Assembly (NCBI GenBank): GCA_003445095.1
Contig: DLVS01000651.1
Location: forward strand, 1-5,379
Length of the DNA: 5,379 nt
From: Verrucomicrobiales bacterium
GTDB lineage: Bacteria > Verrucomicrobiota > Verrucomicrobiia > Limisphaerales > UBA9464
Direction: 5' to 3'
The notes under the pieces were generated by a model, which was not told the origin of the DNA, did no database searches, and saw only the letters and a program-made list of their open reading frames with translations. This document shows, in pieces, positions 1 through 5,379 of this stretch. The position numbers and the translations under genes were made by a program. Position 1 is the stretch's first letter, and every line of letters starts with the position of its first letter.

Positions 1-644
1 CCATCAATTCCCTCGTCAAGCAGCACACGGACACCGGACAACTTTATGCCGAGGTTAGCGCGGCCCACACCTACATCTACGCCCGCTGCCGCGACAACGC
101 CGAGTTCCGGCAACTGTTCGCTGACCGTGTGCAAAGGCATTTGTTCGCCGATGGCGCGTTGAGCGTCAGCAACAACATCGCCCGTTACGACGCTCGCGTG
201 GCTGAGATCGACCGCGCGATCGTCGCGGAATCGGCGCGCTGGGGAGATTTCTACCGTCCGTCCAAACCGTATCGGCGCGAGGTCGAGTGGCTCGAAGCGA
301 ACCGATGGATGCGCGAGGTCTTCTTTCCATCGAATCATTCCATCGCGTTGAAACGCTTTCGCGACGCTAAGCTTTTTCCGACGGTAGACGCACCCGTGTG
401 GAGTCAGTTCGGTGGGACGGTGCCGGCCGGCTTCACGTTGACCCTGGCCAGTCCAACGCCGGAGGACGCGGTTTACTTCACCACCACGGGAGTCGATCCA
501 CGGCAGAAGGGCGGCGGTCTCGATCCAATGGCGCAGGCTTACTCCGCTCCAATCGTCATCCACGCGCCCACTCTCCTGCGTGCCCGGGTTCGCGGCGGGA
601 ATCAGTGGAGCGCACTAACGGAGGCGGCGTTCGATCCTCGCTAA
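1..644 (+). CDS. C-terminal part of a CotH-kinase-family surface/secreted protein (5' end outside window)
   Basis: The reading frame is open from base 3 to a TAA at 642-644 and gives 213 residues. I see no reason to start at the GTG at 129, because the frame upstream of it reads as the same protein. The first two thirds resembles the end of CotH-kinase-like proteins of Verrucomicrobia and Planctomycetes: a 'FRQLFADRV' segment, then 'NIARYDARVAEIDRAIVAES', 'ARWGDFYR' and a 'FPSN...ALKRFRDAKLFP' stretch. The last 75 or so residues match a chitobiase/FN3-associated beta-sandwich, with 'VPAGFTLTL', a degenerate 'VYFTTTGVDPR' motif (usually Y-T-x-D-G-x-DPR) and 'RARVRGGNQWSALTEAAF'. Such proteins are usually large and exported; their substrate is unknown. 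In relatives I recall, lamin-tail or further domains follow this point, but here translation stops three residues later. It runs convergently to the defence-like genes and is probably unrelated to them. Family assignment is fairly sure; function is not. Confidence 0.8.
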   Translation, partial: INSLVKQHTDTGQLYAEVSAAHTYIYARCRDNAEFRQLFADRVQRHLFADGALSVSNNIARYDARVAEIDRAIVAESARWGDFYRPSKPYRREVEWLEANRWMREVFFPSNHSIALKRFRDAKLFPTVDAPVWSQFGGTVPAGFTLTLASPTPEDAVYFTTTGVDPRQKGGGLDPMAQAYSAPIVIHAPTLLRARVRGGNQWSALTEAAFDPR

Positions 645-665
645 ACCCGAACCCAGAAAAGCAAA

Positions 666-716
666 TGGGGAGCATACGCCTCTGGCGTGTCGTTTTCGGC
701 GTCCTCGCCGAAAACC
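666..716 (-). repeat. Palindromic repeat element, copy 1 (inverted relative to copy 2)
   Basis: Bases 692-701 (GTTTTCGGCG) and 706-715 (CGCCGAAAAC) are perfect inverted repeats with a TCCT loop. Read on the minus strand, the element is stem, AGGA loop, stem, then a tail containing AGAGGCGTATGCTCCCCA. Copy 2 has the same order on the plus strand, with an identical 12-base core GGCGAGGACGCC and a matching tail. The outer stem bases differ between copies but keep pairing within each copy, which suggests selection for the fold. This resembles REP/BIME-type dispersed intergenic repeats. Genome-wide copy number cannot be judged from this window. Confidence 0.65.
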
Positions 717-797
717 TCGTCCAACTCACTTAACTCTTTCGCTCCATTCGTCGCATTAAGTTCGTTGCGCCGGTCGCGGAAAAGATGGTTCAACGAA

Positions 798-847
798 GGT
801 CTGGGCGAGGACGCCCAGACCCGCACATCGGAGGCGTGCGCTACCCA
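798..847 (+). repeat. Palindromic repeat element, copy 2
   Basis: Bases 798-807 (GGTCTGGGCG) and 812-821 (CGCCCAGACC) form a perfect 10-bp stem with an AGGA loop. They are followed by a tail containing GGAGGCGTGCGCTACCCA, which aligns with the tail of the inverted copy at 666-716. Stem bases outside the shared 12-base core differ from copy 1 in compensating pairs (TTTTC/GAAAA there, a TCTG/CAGA-type stem here). The element lies 42 bases beyond the 3' end of the TIR-STAND gene, so it would be in that gene's 3' untranslated region on the minus strand. Confidence 0.65.
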
Positions 848-888
848 AATCCTCGCCCTCGCAGACGGGCTCCAACTGCGTGATGTCC

Positions 889-3744
889 CTACCCGCCGAG
901 AATGGCGCTTTTCGCATCCGCGAGTTCTTCATCGCGGCGATGGTAGCCGCAGGCGTGGATGAGTTTTTCGGCCGCCGCGAGATCAGCCGCCGGAGATTCC
1001 CATGGATACGGCGCCTCACGAAAGAAGAGCCGGGCGCGGTGGAGGTGTATGTCCGCCATGAACAGCCGCATCGGTCCGCGCTCGGCGATTTCCCAGGCTT
1101 CCTCCAAATCCTCCTGCGCGCTCTCGGGGCCGGTGCGCACGCCGGTGAGAAAGCGCAGCCAGGCACGGGTGAGCAGGCCGAGAGGAAGAAATTGCTGCTG
1201 GCCGGCGCGGCGGAGGCCGGCCACGGCGGCGTCCACTTCGCGGCGAGCGGTTTGGAGCGCGTGTTCGTTTGATTCCTCCCCGTCTTCGTCCCGCGGGCAG
1301 GACTTCGCCGCGGCGGCCGTATCGGCTTCGCCGATGAGTGACCGGTAGAGCGCCGCACGGCCCAGCGTGAGGTGGTCGAGGGCGATGTCGAGGAGCCATC
1401 GATTCTCTTCGTCAATGTTGAGCGCCTGCGCCGCACGCTGGGAGACGGCACGGCAGGAATTTAAGAGTGATGAGTGATTAATGGCGGGGCATGAGTGTAG
1501 TGTGAGTTGCCAAGTGGTTCGCTCGGGGGCGGCGAGAAGCAAGTCGCAATAGTAAAAGCCTCCGGTCGAGTAAAGCACCGTGTATTGGGGCTGCCGCTCC
1601 TTCTGCATTTGCTCGGCCTCGCGGAAACACATCTCCGCCTTGGCTTGACGGCCCGCTTGGTGCAGGGCGTCGCCAGAAGATTCTCGTGCCGCCAAACACA
1701 AAAGTGGCTCTCTGCCAAAGTCGGCGTAGCGAATTGCCAAATCTGCTTCGTCAACTGCATCGGCCACGCCGCCGAACGTCAGTTTCAAACCGCTTAGATT
1801 CATGGCGATTCTAGACATCTCGCAAAGTTCCCCAAGCGCGAAGAATCTTTCTAACCCTAGTCGAAATCCCTCCATAGCCTCGGCTATTCGGCCCAGCGCT
1901 TTCAGGCGAAAGGCTGCCTGGTTAAACAGCCAAGCTTGTTGGCTTGCTGTCAGCACTGGTGAAATTCGACTCCAAGGAACCTCGAAAAAGCAAGCTATTG
2001 CGCCCAACTCAGAACTATAAGCACCGAGTTTGCGAATAGCATATGCTTCGTCCCTCCGAGTGATTCGGTTGCGGTATATAGATTCGCAAGCGTCCTGCTG
2101 CAACCCTGCCTCGCAGCCGTGGGCCACGGCTTGGTAGAGCGGCTGGAGGTCTTCAAGCGTGGGCTGGTCACCTTCCTGCGTCGTCGCACAGAGGTGTTCG
2201 TAGAGCCGCTGGTGCGCCGCGCGCCAGGCGCCCGCGCTCCCCCACTTCACTTGCTTCGCGAAGTATTCTCGGAGCAATGGATGCGCATCGAGCGAGACGA
2301 GCGCGCCCGACGGGTCGCGATTCACCGTGAGCAGCTTGGCACCTTCCAAACGCTTAATCGCGATGTTGCGTTGCGCCTCGCTGACGCCGACAAGCAGGTC
2401 GGTGAGGCCGGGGATGGCGGGCGGTTTCAACAGCGCGGTGAAGCAATCGGCGGCTATGGGACGGTCAAACAGGCCGAGCAGACGCAGGATGGCGAGGGCA
2501 CGCTGGCCTTTGTCGCCTTCATTCTCGAAGGCGCGCTCGTAGGCTTCCATCACGCGGAAGGCATGGCCGCCTTGTTCCTCGGCGTCGGCTTCCTCCAACT
2601 TCACGAGATCGCGTTTGCGGATGTCGCCGCCGTGCGCATCCCGCAGGTAACTTCCCAGCAGAGTCAGTGTGAGCGCGTGGCCTTCCAGGTCCTCGACCAG
2701 GGTCTCGAATTCTTTTTGCGTTCCTTTGACGCCAAGGGTTTTCAGGAGATGCACACCGGCTTCTTTCGACAACCGCAAGAGTTTCCCTTCCCTGGCCGTG
2801 GTTTGCCAGAATGCCTTCAAGTCCGGCAGCGAATAGCGAGTCGTCATGATGCACAAACTGTGGCTGTTCGTCGCCAAATCCCTGAGCAGCGCGGCGATGC
2901 CCTGGTCCTTGAGCTGGCCGGGCGTGGGCGACGTTGGCGGATATTGCAGCGGCTCAAGGCCGTCGAGGATGAGGAGGCAACGCCGCTGGCCGACGATGCG
3001 GGCGAGGCGCTGGCCTTTTTCGTAGGCGCCGGCGGGACTGGCGGCGAAGGCTTTGATGTCCGCTTCTTTCGGATCGCCTTCGGCAAAGAAGTTCAGCGCT
3101 TCCTTGAGGAACAGGTCGGAACTCGCGGCCACCTGGTCGCGCGTGCCCTGACTGTAGAAGCTCCACGCAAAGGCGGCTTCGCAACCGGGCCAGTCCTGCG
3201 CGGCGAATTCGGCGGTCCACTTGGCGACGAGGGAGGTTTTCCCTTCGCCGCCAAGGGCCACGAAGGTGACGACGCGCGTGCGATTCTTTTCGGTACGGAG
3301 CACTTTTCCCCAGGCCTCTTTCAACAACCTCGTCTCGTCTTCGCGCCCGATGAGTTCGGCTGGCGCATACTTGACGATGCGGTCGATATCAACGCGGCGC
3401 TCCCCACGGGCTCGCGGGCGGAAATCAATGACGTCGCGATCGGCAAACGTGGAGGGAAGAGGACAGTCTTCGAGCCAGAGGGGAATGACCTTCTTCGCCA
3501 GACCGCGCGCGAATTCGACTTCGCGGGTCACCCACGTTGAACTGTTGGAAGCTGCCGTGATGACGACGATGAGCGCCTCGGCCCCAGCGATTCCCTCCTG
3601 AATTTTCGGCCATAGTTGTTCATCGGGCCGAATCGAGCTGACATCGTTGAATACCTCATCGAACCCGGCCGCCCGCAGGAGCGACTCCATTTCGGCGACG
3701 TACCGATCATCGGCGGTGCTGTGAGAAACGAAGGCGCGGCGCAT
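889..3744 (-). CDS. TIR-STAND NTPase with C-terminal TPR-type region (951 residues, complete)
   Basis: This looks like an NLR-like switch protein. Residues 1-112 are a TIR domain: strand A 'RAFVSHS' at 3-9, and 'SSTWVTREVEF' at 68-78, in which W71 and E75 keep the W-x3-E spacing of the catalytic glutamate in NADase TIR domains such as SARM1. Residues about 125-400 are a STAND NTPase. It has 'LIGRED' at 131-136, a P-loop GGEGKTS at 165-171, a Walker B-like LLILDGLE at 257-264, a TTR sensor at 301-303 and a GLPL-like 'GHALTLTLLGSYL' at 355-367. A winged-helix-like part follows, with 'SLDAHPLLREYF' at 484-495 in the place of the MHD motif. Residues about 520-951 are helical TPR-type repeats, probably the sensor, ending in the 'GYHRRDEELAD' signature seen in many bacterial STAND proteins. 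The ATG is chosen because the TIR core begins at residue 3; no clear Shine-Dalgarno sequence precedes it. It starts 17 bases after the stop of the double-SEFIR gene, so an operon is likely. Anti-phage or other immune function is inferred, with NAD cleavage as the probable output. Confidence 0.88.
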   Translation of the reverse strand: MRRAFVSHSTADDRYVAEMESLLRAAGFDEVFNDVSSIRPDEQLWPKIQEGIAGAEALIVVITAASNSSTWVTREVEFARGLAKKVIPLWLEDCPLPSTFADRDVIDFRPRARGERRVDIDRIVKYAPAELIGREDETRLLKEAWGKVLRTEKNRTRVVTFVALGGEGKTSLVAKWTAEFAAQDWPGCEAAFAWSFYSQGTRDQVAASSDLFLKEALNFFAEGDPKEADIKAFAASPAGAYEKGQRLARIVGQRRCLLILDGLEPLQYPPTSPTPGQLKDQGIAALLRDLATNSHSLCIMTTRYSLPDLKAFWQTTAREGKLLRLSKEAGVHLLKTLGVKGTQKEFETLVEDLEGHALTLTLLGSYLRDAHGGDIRKRDLVKLEEADAEEQGGHAFRVMEAYERAFENEGDKGQRALAILRLLGLFDRPIAADCFTALLKPPAIPGLTDLLVGVSEAQRNIAIKRLEGAKLLTVNRDPSGALVSLDAHPLLREYFAKQVKWGSAGAWRAAHQRLYEHLCATTQEGDQPTLEDLQPLYQAVAHGCEAGLQQDACESIYRNRITRRDEAYAIRKLGAYSSELGAIACFFEVPWSRISPVLTASQQAWLFNQAAFRLKALGRIAEAMEGFRLGLERFFALGELCEMSRIAMNLSGLKLTFGGVADAVDEADLAIRYADFGREPLLCLAARESSGDALHQAGRQAKAEMCFREAEQMQKERQPQYTVLYSTGGFYYCDLLLAAPERTTWQLTLHSCPAINHSSLLNSCRAVSQRAAQALNIDEENRWLLDIALDHLTLGRAALYRSLIGEADTAAAAKSCPRDEDGEESNEHALQTARREVDAAVAGLRRAGQQQFLPLGLLTRAWLRFLTGVRTGPESAQEDLEEAWEIAERGPMRLFMADIHLHRARLFFREAPYPWESPAADLAAAEKLIHACGYHRRDEELADAKSAILGG
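1456..1524 (-). other. Possible in-frame insertion inside the TPR region of the TIR-STAND gene
   Basis: This encodes residues about 741-763 ('ERTTWQLTLHSCPAINHSSL' and the next few). In related STAND proteins as I remember them, the flanking motifs 'YCDLLLA' and 'RAAQAL...WLLDIALDHLTLGRA' are separated by a shorter connection, so about 20 residues look added. The DNA is AT-richer and simpler than its surroundings and contains a perfect tandem 7-mer (GAGTGAT twice, plus strand 1465-1478). The frame stays open, so the protein is not broken. The insertion reading rests on memory of the family, not on an alignment. Confidence 0.35.
1465..1478. repeat. Tandem 7-bp repeat (GAGTGAT x2)
   Basis: Bases 1465-1471 and 1472-1478 are both GAGTGAT. 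The repeat lies in the coding sequence of the TIR-STAND gene. A change of one unit would shift the frame, so the site is a potential slippage point, although two units make a weak one. Confidence 0.6.
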
Positions 3745-3761
3745 CGGATCGATGACGAGTT

Positions 3762-5379
3762 CTATCGCAGCCGACGCAGCAACGACTGATAGTTAAGGGC
3801 AGCGTTCGATACCGCATCCGTAACGAGATATCGACTTCGGTCACGGAGAAGCGTGGGAATGTGTGCTTCGTCCGCGGGATTCAAGAGGACGGGGATGAAC
3901 TTCTTTGTCCGGCCCTGCGAATCGAAGATCTCCTGCCGAATGAGTCGCCCTTCGAAGGTAACTCCTTTCCCTCGCCCCGGTTCCTCACGCCCGTCGAAAC
4001 GGCGTCGGTAGGTCTCGGTACAGATGCTGATGACAAAGGTCGCCTCTTCGATTTGGGTCTGGCTATAGCTAGCCCAGCCCTCCGGAGGGTCGAGGTCCAC
4101 ATCGGTGTCGATACGCACGTCGATGCCATCCGCACGCAAACGGGCGGCGAACTCCTGGACACGCTGGATATGTTCCGGTGAATCGGCGCTATAACTGATG
4201 AAAACTCGGTTCGGGCCTGGGCCGGACGACTGACTCGACTCAGGAGCAATCTCGCGAGACTCACGGGTTGGCACTATTGGGACTACCGATTGGTCCTGAA
4301 TCGACGGCCTGGCTTGGGAGGATTCTGCGTCGCCCCAGAACTCATCATGGAGCCCCTTCATTAAGCTCATGGCGGCGCCCAAGTGCGGATCGATCTCTCG
4401 ACAGGTCGCTGGATCCACTCCTCCCTCAAACGTCTTCTTCTTCTCTCGGACTTGATTGATGAACTCAACGGTTCCGACTAGGGGCCTGAGCTCGGAGAGG
4501 CCGACGGGCGGATGAAACAAGTAGGCCGCCATGTTCAAACAGTATCGGGCAATCGCCGCGGTCAGATCACGGTAGCGTAGTAAGGACGAGCGAGCTTCAC
4601 CCTCAACAAACGAATCGTACGCCTCGAACAGCAACAACGTTTGCATCCCACTGTGGAGCCGGGAATGCCATTCCTGCGTCGTGCACAAGCCCACGGAAGG
4701 CTCGCGACGGAAGGTGTCCCGCTCGAACATCCGATCCAGAGTTCCCACCAAAGTCCGCATCGTGAGCGACTTTTCCGCGCGCGCTTGATCCAGAGCCACC
4801 GCGGCCGAACGCACTCGTTCATCCGTGAATTCCCGCGGAGGTATCGAGGCACGCCGAATTTCCGCAGCCGGGCGCTCAGTGAACACCAAGACGGTCCCTT
4901 GGCGGCGTGGCTTGATTTTCAGTTCACCGATCGGGTGCGGTTCCACGCCCGCTTGATCCAAAAGAAAATCGTAGAGCTTCTGATATTCGTCCTCGGAAGT
5001 AAGGCGATAGGAGGTGTAGCCGCGCAATGGCTCCGGGATGAAGTTCTCGTCCGCGGGAGCGAACACGACCGGCACGAACTTCAAGGTCCGGCTGCGGTTA
5101 AGGTACATCTCCTGAGTGATGAGGGCGCCCTCCCAATCGACACCGCGACCTTTTCCAGGCCCTTCCCGGCCGCGGAATCGTCGGTAGTAGGTCTCCGTGC
5201 AAATAACCAGAATGAAGTCGGCGGCCTCAAGCTGATCCAGCATCCAGCGGGGCCAGCCTTCCGCCGGGACGCCATTCTCGTATTGATCGATCACCGCCTT
5301 GATGCCATCGGCCCGCAATCGATCGGACAGAGCCAACACCCGTTCGCGATGTTCGTCCGAATCGTGGCTGTAGCTGATG
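3762..5379 (-). CDS. Double-SEFIR-domain protein (N-terminus outside window)
   Basis: The frame is open from the right edge (first full codon at 5378-5376, Ile) to a TAG at 3764-3762, giving 538 visible residues. The GTG at 5339 is an internal Val, because 'ISYSHDSDEHRER' just before it is the first strand and helix of the SEFIR fold, so the true start lies just beyond the window. Visible residues 1-140 are the first SEFIR domain ('ISYSHDS', 'LVICTETYYRRF', 'GREGPGKGRG', 'EGALITQE', 'KFVPVVF'). Residues about 145-350 are a mostly helical region I do not recognise. Residues about 350-390 are a Ser/Pro-rich, probably flexible linker. Residues 391-538 are a second SEFIR domain ('RVFISYSADS', 'SICTETYRRRF', 'EGRLIRQE', 'KFIPVLL') that ends the protein. 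SEFIR is a TIR relative. A bacterial SEFIR protein has, as I recall, been reported as an anti-phage system that depletes NAD. Two copies flanking a helical block is unusual. It is the upstream partner of the TIR-STAND gene. Cytosolic; no membrane segment is visible. Confidence 0.85.
   Translation of the reverse strand, partial: ISYSHDSDEHRERVLALSDRLRADGIKAVIDQYENGVPAEGWPRWMLDQLEAADFILVICTETYYRRFRGREGPGKGRGVDWEGALITQEMYLNRSRTLKFVPVVFAPADENFIPEPLRGYTSYRLTSEDEYQKLYDFLLDQAGVEPHPIGELKIKPRRQGTVLVFTERPAAEIRRASIPPREFTDERVRSAAVALDQARAEKSLTMRTLVGTLDRMFERDTFRREPSVGLCTTQEWHSRLHSGMQTLLLFEAYDSFVEGEARSSLLRYRDLTAAIARYCLNMAAYLFHPPVGLSELRPLVGTVEFINQVREKKKTFEGGVDPATCREIDPHLGAAMSLMKGLHDEFWGDAESSQARPSIQDQSVVPIVPTRESREIAPESSQSSGPGPNRVFISYSADSPEHIQRVQEFAARLRADGIDVRIDTDVDLDPPEGWASYSQTQIEEATFVISICTETYRRRFDGREEPGRGKGVTFEGRLIRQEIFDSQGRTKKFIPVLLNPADEAHIPTLLRDRSRYLVTDAVSNAALNYQSLLRRLR
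3765..4208 (-). repeat. Second SEFIR domain (coding repeat B)
   Basis: This encodes the C-terminal 148 residues of the double-SEFIR protein. Aligned by eye with the first domain, about half of the positions are identical, including RLRADGI, the EGW turn, ICTETY, the GRE-PG-G-GV loop, the EG-LI-QE helix and PADE. Divergence is spread evenly and the DNA is well diverged, which indicates an old duplication or separate recruitment of related domains. Glutamates in the EG-LI-QE helix occupy the region where TIR enzymes carry their catalytic Glu; which one would act is not clear. Confidence 0.8.
4959..5379 (-). repeat. First SEFIR domain (coding repeat A, cut by window edge)
   Basis: This encodes visible residues 1-140. 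Its core strand and loop motifs match the second domain in the same order. It differs in the segment after RLRADGI, where 'AVIDQYENGVPAEGW' replaces 'VRIDTDVDLDPPEGW', and near the end of the domain. Both copies keep the basic, glycine-rich 'GREGPGKGRGV' type loop, so neither looks like a decayed, non-functional copy. Only the first few residues before 'ISYS' are missing at the window edge. Confidence 0.8.

Larger units (their letters stand above)
645..888. other. Convergent intergenic region with paired palindromic elements
   Basis: This 244-base gap separates the ends of two converging genes. It has two related hairpin-forming elements in opposite orientation, described separately, with about 80 bases of unassigned sequence between them. 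Short open frames on both strands cross it, but they translate the repeat itself: the peptides 'GEDAENDTPEAYAPH' (minus) and 'GEDAQTRTSEACATQ' (plus) are clearly related because both read the same element. I see no gene and no T-tract after either hairpin that would make an obvious intrinsic terminator. The hairpins could still slow or end transcription from both sides. Confidence 0.6.

Noticed and set aside
398..733. Frameshift in the CotH-type gene leading into a second frame
   Set aside because: The main frame reads the expected domain through to 'ALTEAAF', and the other frame after position 644 shows nothing like a lamin-tail domain.
692..821. Hairpins as intrinsic terminators
   Set aside because: Neither stem is followed by a run of T on either strand. 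A repeat element is the better explanation, although an effect on transcription is not excluded.
641..962. Small open frames on both strands through the intergenic region (641-826 minus, 687-962 plus)
   Set aside because: Their similar peptides come from the inverted repeat copies being read on each strand, not from related genes.
756..1451. 231-residue minus-strand open frame overlapping the 3' end of the TIR-STAND gene
   Set aside because: It is very rich in Arg, Ser and Pro, typical of an out-of-frame reading, and it overlaps the repeat element and a well-supported coding frame.
2119..3540. 473-residue open frame on the plus strand
   Set aside because: It lies wholly antisense to the NTPase part of the TIR-STAND gene, whose motifs (P-loop, Walker B, TTR) are clear. 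Long antisense frames are expected in GC-rich coding DNA, and the translation shows no recognisable domain.
5337..5339. GTG as the start of the SEFIR gene
   Set aside because: The frame stays open to the window edge, and the 13 residues before this codon complete the ISYS strand and first helix of the SEFIR fold, so the codon is an internal valine.

Overview
This is a GC-rich bacterial window (roughly 60% G+C by eye). A Verrucomicrobia-type genome is suggested, because the left-edge gene ends in the CotH plus chitobiase-like tail that is very common in that phylum. The right four fifths is a two-gene minus-strand cluster built from immune-type signalling domains. No RNA gene, insertion sequence or CRISPR array was seen.

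Layout, left to right: (1) positions 1-644, plus strand, the C-terminal 213 residues of a CotH-kinase-like protein whose start is outside the window. (2) Positions 645-888, a convergent intergenic region with two inverted copies of an approximately 50-bp palindromic element, each carrying a perfect 10-bp stem. (3) Positions 889-3744, minus strand, a complete 951-residue TIR-STAND protein: an N-terminal TIR domain with an apparently intact catalytic Trp-Glu motif, a P-loop NTPase, a winged-helix-like segment and a long TPR-type C-terminus. (4) Positions 3762-5379, minus strand, running off the right edge: a protein with two SEFIR (TIR-like) domains, one at each end of an unrecognised helical middle region.

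The double-SEFIR gene is upstream and its stop is 17 bases from the ATG of the TIR-STAND gene, so the two are probably co-transcribed from a promoter beyond the right edge. TIR and SEFIR domains occur in bacterial anti-phage systems that deplete NAD or make nucleotide signals. STAND proteins are ligand-triggered switches. The simplest reading is an abortive-infection-type defence module in which the TPR region of the STAND protein senses a trigger and the TIR and/or SEFIR domains act as effectors or signalling partners. That role is inferred from domain content. The pairing of a SEFIR-helical-SEFIR protein with a TIR-STAND protein is the most interesting thing here.
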